A stretch of 21,165 nt of DNA from a virus, in IMG/VR virus record IMGVR_UViG_3300028590_000095, positions 1 to 21,165 of that record; one strand, given 5' to 3'. Positions 1 through 6,881 of the stretch are shown one piece after another. Made by a program: the position numbers and the translations under genes. Below the pieces are notes generated by a model. The model worked only from the letters and a program-made list of their open reading frames with translations, made no database searches and was not told where the DNA came from. Numbering within the stretch: position 1 is the first letter of the stretch; each line of letters opens with the position of its first letter.

Positions 1-18
1 AGTGCCCACTAACGTTCC

Positions 19-155
19 ATGACACGATGACATGACTGACGTGTCATTTCTAGGAAGCTCTACCAACTACGAAACACTACCTAAATCCTTATTAATATAT
101 ATTCTCTATTTCTAGATATAAGTTCAAAAGTAGTGTCATAGTGTCATTCTGTCAT
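19..155. other. Candidate replication origin / master regulatory region (AT-rich core between TGTCAT clusters)
   Basis: The only large non-coding stretch in the window is 1-290. Bases 61-130 hold 18 G/C of 70, and 81-120 only 7 of 40, against roughly 70% in the neighbouring genes. On the left are ATGACA at 19 and 27 and TGTCAT at 42. ATGACACG at 19-26 and CGTGTCAT at 40-47 form a perfect 8-bp inverted repeat. On the right are three TGTCAT copies at 134, 142 and 150, exactly 8 bp apart. ATTTCTAG occurs twice (46-53 and 108-115). Short iterated sites beside an easily melted AT-rich block, directly upstream of a primase-helicase gene, are the classic layout of an iteron-type origin. A multi-site operator controlling the replication arm is the main alternative. 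Bases 156-290 hold no gene I can support. Weak TATAAT-like strings lie in the AT-rich block (for example 117-122), without a good -35. Confidence 0.5.
132..155. repeat. Three tandem 8-bp repeats containing TGTCAT
   Basis: Read as 8-bp units, the sequence is TAGTGTCA, TAGTGTCA, TTCTGTCA, followed by T. The first two units are identical and the third differs at two positions. The 8-bp period is shared with the inverted-orientation pair ATGACA at 19 and 27. Such phasing suits cooperative protein binding. No protein is identified, although the adjacent primase-helicase is the natural candidate. Confidence 0.6.
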
Positions 156-290
156 GTAGCAAGAAGCGTGCCAGAGCAATGCGGGCCAACTGGAACGGCT
201 ATCGGAGCTGCGCGGCGATAGCGGATTTCAATGTGCAACGGTGCGAAACTGGTAGGAGAATACTCACACATCTAAAGAAAGCCGCGAACC

Positions 291-2768
291 TTGACCGACA
301 TTCGATTTACCCAAATCACGTCGCACTCGTGCGACCTCACGAAACGCTTCGCCCTCGACGAACATGGAAGGGTTACCAGCAGCGCCATTGCGCACATGAC
401 CGAAGGCGAGGCGCGCGTGCTGCACATCGAGGACGTGTCGCACATCGACTCGGCGCTGCGCAACCTCACGCCCAATCAGGCCATCACCTGCGGCCTGCCG
501 CGCGCCGGCGATTCGACCCTGACGACCCGAGCGCGGGCCGACTTCAATCCGCGCGCCGTAGCGCGCACGAACGCGACGTTCGACTGGTCCCCCGGTGCGA
601 CGCTGTGCCCGATCGACGTGGACGTCGACACCGGCGGCTTCACGTCGCTGGACGCCGCGCTCGATGCGCTCGAGGCCTGCCATCCTTGGCTCGCGCACGT
701 CACGCGCATCGCGCGCCCCTCGTCGTCCTCCTATGTCGGCGACCGCGGGCTGCGCGGCGTGCACGTCTACTTTGCCGTCACGCGCGGCACGGACATTCCC
801 GCGCTGGCCGTGCGCATGCAGGCCGAGGAATGGCTGGCCGGGCGCGGCTTCGTGAAAATCTCGAAGTCCGGCGCGCTGCTGGTGCGCCAGCTCTCGGACT
901 CGCTGGTCTATCAGCCCTCGCGCCTGATGTTCGAGGCCGAGCCTGTGTGCAGTGAGGACGTACCGCGCAACATCCCGGACGGCGGGCGCGTGCTGGTGCG
1001 CGCCGAGCGCCCCAAGGGCGCGCCGCTGCGCGCACGCTCCCCCGAGGGGCTGCTCGACGTGGGCCTGCTCACGCCGCTGCGCGAGATCGACATGCGCCGC
1101 TTCGAGACGATGAAGCGCCAAGCCCGGGACGGCCGCCGGCGCGAGGCGAAGAAGATAGCGATCAACTATCAGCGCGAAAACGCCATAGCGAACGGACTGG
1201 AGCTCGCAGACGGCGAGCGCCTGGGCCTGATCGCGACGCGCGCACTGGGCGACAAGAAGCTGCCGGCCACCTGGGAGCTCGCCATCAAGGACATCGGCCG
1301 GCAGACGGTGCAGCAGATCGTTGACGCGCTGCCGCACTCGCTCGGGCACAACTGCGCGGACCCGTTCGACACGTGGAATCCGAACCTCGAGCCCAAACAT
1401 TTCGACAAGGCCGAGATCGTCATGATGGGCGACCGGCCCGGCGTCTGGTCGCACAAACTGCAGGAATTCTTCGAGTTCACCGACGACCGCGCGGCCGACC
1501 TCGACTCGCCGCTGTCCCTAGCTGCCGAGAAGCTGTGCGGCCTGGTCGAATACCCCGAGCCCGCCGGCAAGAAGGCCGCGCCGCTCGTGAACATCACGCA
1601 CGGCCTGTCCGTGCTGCTCACCGAGCTGGACGCACTGCCCACGTACAACGCCAGCACGATGACGATGGACCGTGCCGACGTGCCCGACCCGGGCGACCTG
1701 CTCGACGCCCTGTCGCGCATCGGCTGCCACAACGTCACGAAGAAGCCCATCGAGGACGCCATCGAGACGCTCGCGCACCGCCGCACGACCGACCCGTGGC
1801 GCGACGCTGTGCTCGCGCTGCCCAAGTGGGATGACGTGCCGCGGTTGGACAACTTTTTTCCCGAGCTGTGCGGCGCGCTGCCCTCCGAGGCGCTCATGCT
1901 CTCGACGCAGCTGTTCTTCGCGGGCGTGCTGATGCGCCAGATCCGCCCCGGGGCGCCGTGCCCCGTGGTGCCGGTGCTGATCGGTCAGGGCGGCCTGGGC
2001 AAGGGCGTCTTCGTGGCTGACCTCGCGAAGGCCCTGGGCGTGCCGCCGCCGGCGTCGCTGAAGTTCGCGGACGAAATTCGCATGACCATGGCCGCCAGCG
2101 TGAGCGCCATCGCCGAGCTGGGCGAGATGTCGGGCATGGCCAAACGCGACGTCGAGGACATCAAGCAATGGACGACCGAGTGCCAGGACGTGTACCGCGC
2201 GCCCTATGAGCGCCGCGCATCCGAGCACCCGCGCCGCTTCGCGCTCATCGGCACGGCCAACAAGCACGAGATGAACCGCGACGAGACCGGGAACCGCCGG
2301 TTGATGCCCGTGGATGTACTGCGCCCGATCGAGCAGGCCTGGGCCGGCGAGGCGCGCCAAATCTTCGCAGAGGCCAAGGCGCGCTTCGTGGACGACGAGG
2401 CAGCCTATCTGCGCCTCGTGCGCGCCGCGGCCGACGCCGTGTTTGCGTTCAACCAGGCGCAGATGCGTGACGGCATCGGCGTGCCGGTGTCGGATGTCGA
2501 TGACGTGCTGCCCGACCTGCTGCGCAAACTGCTGCGCCAACACTCGCAGCTCGGGTTCGTGCCCAGCTCGGCCGTGCGCCTCGCGCTCGATGCGAGCCCC
2601 AGCGGCAAGACCATTCGCACCCGTGAGTACACCCGCTGGCTCACGACCCGGGGCTGGCAACCCGCTCGCACGATGGACGCCCGAGGCTGGAAGCCACCAG
2701 AGGGCTACGAGGTGCCGGGCGAGTCGAACGTCATTCCGCTAAGTCCCTTTGCCAAGGTCGGGAATTGA
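291..2768 (+). CDS. VapE-type primase-helicase (replication initiator-like), 825 aa
   Basis: Likely primes and unwinds DNA at the phage origin. The C-terminal half is a VapE/VirE-family P-loop ATPase. It has Walker A GQGGLGKG (565-572), a Walker B-like IAELGEM (607-613), and the family signature GTANKHEMNRDETGNRR (654-670), which resembles the sensor/arginine region of SF3-like helicases. The N-terminal part (about 100-220) has an acidic DVDVD (109-113), GVHVYF (156-161) and KISKSGALLVRQ (189-200), as in archaeo-eukaryotic primase (AEP)-type domains fused to VapE; this domain is inferred. The start is a TTG at 291, with purine-rich AAAGAAAG about 10 bases upstream. An in-frame ATG at 396 is the alternative, but it would lose coding-like N-terminal residues. 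The gene lies just right of the origin-like region and is the first of the rightward replication arm. P4 alpha protein is a known example of primase and helicase in one initiator. Confidence 0.85.
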   Translation: MTDIRFTQITSHSCDLTKRFALDEHGRVTSSAIAHMTEGEARVLHIEDVSHIDSALRNLTPNQAITCGLPRAGDSTLTTRARADFNPRAVARTNATFDWSPGATLCPIDVDVDTGGFTSLDAALDALEACHPWLAHVTRIARPSSSSYVGDRGLRGVHVYFAVTRGTDIPALAVRMQAEEWLAGRGFVKISKSGALLVRQLSDSLVYQPSRLMFEAEPVCSEDVPRNIPDGGRVLVRAERPKGAPLRARSPEGLLDVGLLTPLREIDMRRFETMKRQARDGRRREAKKIAINYQRENAIANGLELADGERLGLIATRALGDKKLPATWELAIKDIGRQTVQQIVDALPHSLGHNCADPFDTWNPNLEPKHFDKAEIVMMGDRPGVWSHKLQEFFEFTDDRAADLDSPLSLAAEKLCGLVEYPEPAGKKAAPLVNITHGLSVLLTELDALPTYNASTMTMDRADVPDPGDLLDALSRIGCHNVTKKPIEDAIETLAHRRTTDPWRDAVLALPKWDDVPRLDNFFPELCGALPSEALMLSTQLFFAGVLMRQIRPGAPCPVVPVLIGQGGLGKGVFVADLAKALGVPPPASLKFADEIRMTMAASVSAIAELGEMSGMAKRDVEDIKQWTTECQDVYRAPYERRASEHPRRFALIGTANKHEMNRDETGNRRLMPVDVLRPIEQAWAGEARQIFAEAKARFVDDEAAYLRLVRAAADAVFAFNQAQMRDGIGVPVSDVDDVLPDLLRKLLRQHSQLGFVPSSAVRLALDASPSGKTIRTREYTRWLTTRGWQPARTMDARGWKPPEGYEVPGESNVIPLSPFAKVGN

Positions 2769-2794
2769 CATTTCCGAAAGGTTGCGTTTAGAAT
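2765..2794 (+). promoter_or_regulatory. Sigma70-like promoter for the small zinc-protein operon
   Basis: TTGACA at 2765-2770 (perfect -35), an 18-bp spacer, and TAGAAT at 2789-2794 (5 of 6 for -10). It begins at the stop codon of the primase-helicase gene and points at the gene starting at 2829. Confidence 0.75.
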
Positions 2795-2816
2795 TGAGCC
2801 ATCGACAACGCAACCT
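2779..2816. promoter_or_regulatory. Perfect 10-bp inverted repeat, likely operator
   Basis: AGGTTGCGTT at 2779-2788 and its exact reverse complement AACGCAACCT at 2807-2816 are separated by 18 bp. The left arm lies in the promoter spacer and abuts the -10. The right arm lies just past the expected transcription start. The left arm would not be transcribed, so a dimeric DNA-binding protein fits better than an RNA hairpin. The centre-to-centre distance of the arms is 28 bp. Confidence 0.5.
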
Positions 2817-2828
2817 GAAGGAACTGAA

Positions 2829-3158
2829 ATGGGCTGGAGCATTGGCTACGACGCAAACTGGCAGCGCGACATCGGCTATGGCGTACCCGCGCGCTGCGAT
2901 TACCCCGGCTGCGCTGCGGAGATCGATCGCGGACTGAGCTATGTGTGCGGCGGCGAGCCTTACGGCGGCGATGACGGCTGCGGCCTTTACTTCTGCACCG
3001 CGCACGGCGGTGGTTCGCTATGCATTCGTTGTGAAGCTGGTGCACTGCCCTTTGAAAAGACCCTCGACACACCCGAGTGGATCAACTGGAAGTTGACCGA
3101 CGAAAGCTGGACCGACTGGCGGAAAGAGAACCCGGAATGGGTCGCGCAACATACCTGA
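2829..3158 (+). CDS. Conserved phage protein with cysteine-rich, probably zinc-binding core
   Basis: 109 residues of unknown function. Cysteines and a histidine sit at C23, C28, C40, C51, C56, H59, C65 and C68, including CIRC (65-68) and CTAH (56-59). This is enough for one or two structural zinc sites, as in a treble-clef or RING-like fold. The C-terminal third is rich in Trp and acidic residues (WINWKLTDESWTDWRKE). The opening MGWSIGYD and the DIGYGVPA segment resemble small proteins I associate with tailed phages of Proteobacteria, but no function is known to me. AAGGAA about 7 bases upstream supports the ATG. It is the first gene after a strong promoter and is followed 7 bp later by the next gene. 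Confidence 0.8.
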   Translation: MGWSIGYDANWQRDIGYGVPARCDYPGCAAEIDRGLSYVCGGEPYGGDDGCGLYFCTAHGGGSLCIRCEAGALPFEKTLDTPEWINWKLTDESWTDWRKENPEWVAQHT

Positions 3159-3165
3159 AACCACC

Positions 3166-3672
3166 ATGACCACCATAACCACCGAAACCCCGTACTTCAC
3201 GGTCGAGCAGGCCAGCCGCTGGCTCACCTGCGCGCAACCGATCCCTCTACCGCTGCTGCAGCGCCTGGGCAAGGACTGCTCTATGGTCTGCCGCATCCGC
3301 GGGGCCACGTTCGTCGACGTGCCCGTGCAAGGCAAGTCCTGGCCCACCGAGCGCGGCTACCCGGCCGCGATCATTCAGGAGGTGTTTCTGGCCAACCCGG
3401 ACACGCGGCCGTTCCTCCCTGGCGCCGCGCCCGCGCCGGCACCTGCACCCACTCTGACGAAACCGACGACCACAGTCTGGGTGCTTACGCGCGAGATCAA
3501 CGCCTACGAACAGGAAGGGGCGTATTTTGTCGCGGTATGGGCGACGAAACCCACGCTGGATGACCTGCAGCAGGTTGGCGTACCGGTCATCAAGGCACCG
3601 GCCGTACTCGGTGGCGGTGGTCGAGCAGGCGAGGAATCCGAGTGGTTCAATCTGACGGAGCTGGCGGCGTGA
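3166..3672 (+). CDS. Hypothetical phage protein, two segments joined by a Pro-Ala linker
   Basis: 168 residues, not assigned to a named family. An N-terminal segment (about 8-80) contains TPYFTVEQASRWL and ends near YPAAIIQEVF. A low-complexity linker, APAPAPAP, lies at about 88-95. A C-terminal segment (102-168) contains VWVLTREINAYEQEGAYFVAVW and ends SEWFNLTELAA. That segment looks like a small compact domain found alone in other phages (inference). No clear Shine-Dalgarno sequence precedes the ATG, and coupling to the gene 7 bp upstream is likely. Its stop overlaps the GTG of the next gene. Confidence 0.7.
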   Translation: MTTITTETPYFTVEQASRWLTCAQPIPLPLLQRLGKDCSMVCRIRGATFVDVPVQGKSWPTERGYPAAIIQEVFLANPDTRPFLPGAAPAPAPAPTLTKPTTTVWVLTREINAYEQEGAYFVAVWATKPTLDDLQQVGVPVIKAPAVLGGGGRAGEESEWFNLTELAA

Positions 3673-3824
3673 GCGCGCCTCAACCCAAACCCTGCACCAA
3701 GTGCCGCCGCGGGTATGGCTCGCTGTCCGATGGTTTGTGCTCGGCTTGCCGCGGTTGCACGGCGTGGGAGGCCCAGCAGCGTGCAAAGGCACGCTTCGCG
3801 CAGGCTGTAGGGTCGCGGAAATGA
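3669..3824 (+). CDS. Small zinc-ribbon-like protein, 51 aa
   Basis: The GTG at 3669 overlaps the upstream stop (GTGA), so translation is probably coupled. An ATG at 3642 in the same frame is less likely because it would overlap the upstream gene by 31 bases. The product has C9-x2-C12 and C24-x2-C27 plus C30, a zinc-ribbon-like arrangement, then a basic helical tail (AQQRAKARFAQAVGSRK). Binding to nucleic acid or a partner protein is possible, but nothing specific is shown. It ends in an ATGA overlap with the next gene. Confidence 0.6.
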   Translation: MSAPQPKPCTKCRRGYGSLSDGLCSACRGCTAWEAQQRAKARFAQAVGSRK

Positions 3825-4015
3825 TCGCCGCGCAACAGGGTCACCGTTACCTCTGGTGCGGCGTGGACGAGGTGCTGGCGCTCGAGTCGGGCCAGCGCGT
3901 GCGCGTCGCGGTGCTCGAGCGCGACCAGCCCTGGCTCGGCGCACGGTACGTGCTCGATGCGGCCGACCTGACGCCGCTGCCGATGGCGTATTTCCATGGC
4001 GAGGTACCGCGATGA
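3821..4015 (+). CDS. Small hypothetical protein, 64 aa
   Basis: The ATG at 3821 sits in an ATGA overlap with the preceding gene. A longer reading from 3701 is possible but would cover the upstream gene. The sequence looks like a small beta-rich fold (RYLWCGVDEVLALESGQRVR, then VAVLERD and ARYVLDAADLTPLPM). It is unrecognised. The gene stop overlaps the next ATG, so it sits inside a chain of three coupled junctions. Confidence 0.6.
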   Translation: MIAAQQGHRYLWCGVDEVLALESGQRVRVAVLERDQPWLGARYVLDAADLTPLPMAYFHGEVPR

Positions 4016-4593
4016 CACATGAGACCAAGGCGTCGCTGTTGGCTCGCGGCGCAGCGCTGATGGCGCGCTTCTGCGCAGCGAACGCACTGGAGGTGCCACA
4101 GCTCACGATCGTGAAGCGTGAGGGCTGGTCGTTCGACGCGTGCGCTTACTATCGCCCGGTCGAGGTCACGATATGCGTTGAGAAGTGCGCAGCGATCGGT
4201 GTGGCGGGCATGGCCTGGTCATTTCCTGGGCACTCGACGGACCGCACGCCCTACGGCGTGATTGCACACGAGCTCGGCCACCACGCGGACTGGTCGCGCA
4301 GCGAGCGCAAAGGCCGCTACTTCGGCGACTTCAGCATCGCAATGCGGGCCAGGTGCGCCGAGGCGCCGCTGACGTCCTATTGCCCGAACGACGCCGAGTG
4401 GTTCGCCGAGATGTTCCGGCTGTTCGTGACCAACCCGGACCTGCTGCACCAGCTGCGCCCCCGCACTTTCCGCGACCTGCTTGGCACGGGCTTCGTGCCG
4501 GTGTTTGACGACCCGTGGTATGCCCGGCTCGCCGATGCACCCGAGCGCACGGTGCAGGCGATCATCAACAAGCTGGCGCCGAAGCGGCGCTAA
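4012..4593 (+). CDS. Phage zinc metallopeptidase-like protein (HExxH)
   Basis: 193 residues. HELGH at 86-90 is the zinc-binding HExxH helix. A downstream acidic helix, AEWFAEMFRLF (128-138), offers E129 or E133 as third ligand, as in gluzincin-type peptidases. The first 70 residues hold a helical start and a beta-rich part (YYRPVEVTICVEK) that would form the cleft edge. No signal peptide is visible, so it should act in the cytoplasm. Substrate is unknown; host-protein cleavage or virion or regulatory protein processing are all possible. The ATG at 4012 overlaps the previous stop (ATGA), while an upstream extension to 3856 is in an overlapping frame and unlikely. It is the last gene of the operon that begins at 2829. 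Confidence 0.7.
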   Translation: MTHETKASLLARGAALMARFCAANALEVPQLTIVKREGWSFDACAYYRPVEVTICVEKCAAIGVAGMAWSFPGHSTDRTPYGVIAHELGHHADWSRSERKGRYFGDFSIAMRARCAEAPLTSYCPNDAEWFAEMFRLFVTNPDLLHQLRPRTFRDLLGTGFVPVFDDPWYARLADAPERTVQAIINKLAPKRR

Positions 4594-4600
4594 CGCGCGC

Positions 4601-4629
4601 TTGCAGCGCCACACAGGTGCGCTTATAAT
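4601..4629 (+). promoter_or_regulatory. Promoter of the SF2 helicase gene with perfect -10
   Basis: TATAAT at 4624-4629 is a perfect -10. A weak TTGCAG at 4601-4606 lies 17 bp upstream. The expected start is near 4636, giving a leader of about 25 nt. The preceding gene ends at 4593. Confidence 0.65.
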
Positions 4630-4635
4630 AAGCGC
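4619..4635. promoter_or_regulatory. 17-bp palindrome covering the helicase -10, probable operator
   Basis: GCGCTTA (4619-4625), TAA, TAAGCGC (4629-4635): a perfect 7-bp inverted repeat with a 3-bp centre lying squarely on the -10 hexamer. A dimeric regulator bound here would block RNA polymerase. It could also be chance symmetry of an AT-rich -10 in a GC-rich genome, but seven perfect pairs make that less likely. Confidence 0.5.
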
Positions 4636-4660
4636 TCCATTCTCTTAAGTTCACACTAAC

Positions 4661-6508
4661 ATGCCCAAACTCGTACCGCGCTGGTACCAGGCCGAGGCGC
4701 GCGACGCCGTGCTGTCCGCGCTGATGGCCGCGCAGAACACGAACCCGCTGGCCGCGATCGTCACGGGCGGCGGCAAAGCGCTGCTGGCCGCGATGCTGAT
4801 GGAGTCGCTGTGCCAGCTCCAGCCGGGCGCGCGCGTCATGTGCCTGGCCCCGTCGATGGAGCTGGTGAAGCAGAACGTCGAGGAGGCCATCGGCTACCTG
4901 CCGGCCGCGCTGGCTGCGCGCGCGGGCGTCTACTGCGCCGGCCTGGGCATGAAGGAGCGCCTGTCGCAGATCACCATCGGCACGCCGCAGTCGGTGGCCC
5001 GGCAAGTGAAGCGCTTCGGCCGTCAGGACTACGTGATCATCGACGAGGCGCATACCGCAAACATCGACCTGAAGACCTGGAAGTCGATCGTCAACGGCCT
5101 GCGCGAGAACAACCCGAAGGTACGCTTCATCGGCATGACCGCGACGCCCTTCCTGATGAAGGGCCTGAAGGTCGTGCCGCTGACCGAGTGCGGCCTGTTC
5201 GACACGAAGGTCTACGACCTGACCGCGGGGCGCAACTTCAACCGGCTGATCCGCGAGGGCTTCATCTCGCCCGTGGTGGCGCCGGCCATCCGCTTCCCGC
5301 AGATCGACACCGACAACGTGAAGACGAAGGGCGGCGATTTCGACGAGGCCGCGCTGGCGCAGGAGGCGATGAAGGTCACGCGCGAGTGCGTGCGCGTCGC
5401 GCTGGAGAACGCCACGACGCGCAAACACTTCATGTGGTTCGCCGTGAACATCGAGCACGCGCACATGATCGAGAACGCGCTGCGCGAGGCCGGCGAGTCG
5501 GTCGTGACGATCCACGGCGAGCTCGAGAAGTCCGAGCGCGTGCAGGGCGTGGACGAGTACCTGAAGAAGCTGCACCGGCACGTCGTTTCGGTGGCCATGC
5601 TGACCACGGGCTTCAATGCGAAGTTCGTCGACTGCATCGTGTGCCTGCGCCCGACGCGCTCCCTCGTGCTATGGAAGCAGATCGTCGGGCGCGGCCTGCG
5701 TCCCTACCCGGGCAAGGACAACATCCTGGCCCTGGACGCTGGCGGCAACTTCGCGCGCCACGGCGCCATCAATTCCGAGGCCGGTTCGGGCGACTCGCGC
5801 GCGGGTCTGTGGGCGTGCACGGACGAGACGATCAAGACGCCCTTCCGCAAGGGCGCCGCGCGCGACGATGGCACGCCGGCGCCCGAGCGCGAGCGCAGCG
5901 CCATCCGCTTCCCGATCCACAGCCCCGCGCAACCTGAGTACGACCTGCGCCTGGTGCTGGGCCTCATGGAGGCCGACGCACCCCCCTGCGGCTTCCTGAA
6001 CGACGCGGAGCACCTGACGTGCCGCCAGTGCGGCCGGCCGCGCCAGGGCTTTCTCACGACACGCACAAAGCGGGAGACGGCCGAGCGCGGCATGGGCGAC
6101 GATGACTCCTACGAGATCCACGACGAGGCCAATGTCGTGTTGGCCGATGAGGTGTGCCGCGAGGTGCGCACGCTGACCGTGCACGATATGCAGATCGATC
6201 CCGAAGGCAACGGCGTGCTGAACTTCAAGTTCATCACCGACTTCGGCGCGCACCCACTGCGCCTGGACTTCGACCGCGCGAGCGCCGACACGCGCTTCTA
6301 CGCCATGGCGCGGAAATTTTTTGAACGCGCCACGGGCCGCAAGGCGCCGGGTGAAGGTTATCGGGTGTTGTTGTCGCGTGAGCTGATCCCTCCACCAGTG
6401 GACATCACGCTGACGAAGTGGGATGACGGGCAGATATTCCTTACGGAAATCCGATGGGTTCGAGAAGGCAAGATGGAAGCGTTTCGCTACGATCCGGACT
6501 ACGCATGA
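4661..6508 (+). CDS. SF2 DEAD/DEAH-type DNA helicase with zinc motif and C-terminal extension
   Basis: 615 residues. The motifs are in order: a Q-like PRWYQAEA (6-13), Walker A TGGGKA (35-40), GTPQSV (107-112), Walker B DEAH (128-131), motif III TAT (160-162), and motif VI QIVGRGLRP (340-348). It therefore belongs to the phage and bacterial UvsW/RecG-like group of SF2 DNA translocases in the broad sense. After the helicase core a four-cysteine-type site (C443, C454, C457) and about 150 residues of unassigned sequence follow. The usual Ser/Thr after the Walker A lysine is Ala here. Its place between the primase-helicase and the polymerase implies a role in replication or recombination. The start is ATG 4661, with no good Shine-Dalgarno but a CTCTTAAG leader motif shared with the polymerase gene. 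It ends in an ATGA overlap with the next gene. Confidence 0.88.
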   Translation: MPKLVPRWYQAEARDAVLSALMAAQNTNPLAAIVTGGGKALLAAMLMESLCQLQPGARVMCLAPSMELVKQNVEEAIGYLPAALAARAGVYCAGLGMKERLSQITIGTPQSVARQVKRFGRQDYVIIDEAHTANIDLKTWKSIVNGLRENNPKVRFIGMTATPFLMKGLKVVPLTECGLFDTKVYDLTAGRNFNRLIREGFISPVVAPAIRFPQIDTDNVKTKGGDFDEAALAQEAMKVTRECVRVALENATTRKHFMWFAVNIEHAHMIENALREAGESVVTIHGELEKSERVQGVDEYLKKLHRHVVSVAMLTTGFNAKFVDCIVCLRPTRSLVLWKQIVGRGLRPYPGKDNILALDAGGNFARHGAINSEAGSGDSRAGLWACTDETIKTPFRKGAARDDGTPAPERERSAIRFPIHSPAQPEYDLRLVLGLMEADAPPCGFLNDAEHLTCRQCGRPRQGFLTTRTKRETAERGMGDDDSYEIHDEANVVLADEVCREVRTLTVHDMQIDPEGNGVLNFKFITDFGAHPLRLDFDRASADTRFYAMARKFFERATGRKAPGEGYRVLLSRELIPPPVDITLTKWDDGQIFLTEIRWVREGKMEAFRYDPDYA

Positions 6509-6843
6509 CCACCGAGGCCAGCTATCAGTGCATTTCCTGCGGGGTGCACTTCCCGCTGATGTTGGACTACTACAGGCATCGACGCACGAGTGGTTGCCTG
6601 ACCGCTCCGCAAATGTTTGCGGAAGGTATCCGTACTTGTGCACCTCGCGGCGCGCTAGATGCGAACCGCCTGCTGTCCGCACCCCGCGTGCGCCAGCGCG
6701 CGACACTGCCGGCGCCGAGAGCCGACCACGAACGACTCGCGGAGTGGCTCCTCGAGCACGGCGTGAGCCCTGCTCGCGCGGTGCGCGCGGGCGTACGGGA
6801 GGGCGCGGTGCTCAAGGCAATTAAGTCGCGCGCCTCCGACTAA
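6505..6843 (+). CDS. Small zinc-finger-like protein, 112 aa
   Basis: The ATG at 6505 overlaps the helicase stop (ATGA), so it is probably translated by coupling; a GTG/ATG extension to 6454 would overlap the helicase. The N-terminus has C9-x2-C12, then H25 and C31, a possible zinc finger with LMLDYYRHRR between. The C-terminal part (75-110) is predicted to be helical (HERLAEWLLEHGVSPARAVRAGVREGAVLKAI), resembling a helix-turn-helix-like or phage Cro-sized module. A partner of the helicase or a DNA-binding regulator are both plausible; neither is shown. Confidence 0.6.
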   Translation: MTTEASYQCISCGVHFPLMLDYYRHRRTSGCLTAPQMFAEGIRTCAPRGALDANRLLSAPRVRQRATLPAPRADHERLAEWLLEHGVSPARAVRAGVREGAVLKAIKSRASD

Positions 6844-6845
6844 TC

Positions 6846-6854
6846 TGCTACAAT
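6846..6854 (+). promoter_or_regulatory. Extended -10 promoter of the DNA polymerase gene
   Basis: TGC followed by TACAAT (6849-6854) matches the extended -10 form TGn-TATAAT with one mismatch. The region 17 bp upstream (TCGCGC at 6826) is not a -35, which an extended -10 can tolerate. The expected start is near 6861, about 21 nt before the ATG at 6882. Confidence 0.55.
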
Positions 6855-6881
6855 CGCGCGATAAACTCCTAAGATTCCGCA

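Noticed and set aside
157-255. Open frame without a start, with coding-like end (QLERLSELRGDSGFQCATVR and NW)
   Set aside because: It looks a little like the tail of a small DNA-binding protein and could be a gene remnant, but there is no start codon before the upstream stop at 157 and the stretch is only about 32 codons.
179-955. Plus-strand 258-codon frame overlapping the start of the primase-helicase
   Set aside because: After about 35 codons it becomes an Arg/Ala-rich shadow of the primase-helicase. No ribosome site at 179.
264-1454. Long minus-strand open frame opposite the primase-helicase
   Set aside because: Same high-GC shadow effect; no recognisable motif, no ribosome site, and opposite a well-supported gene.
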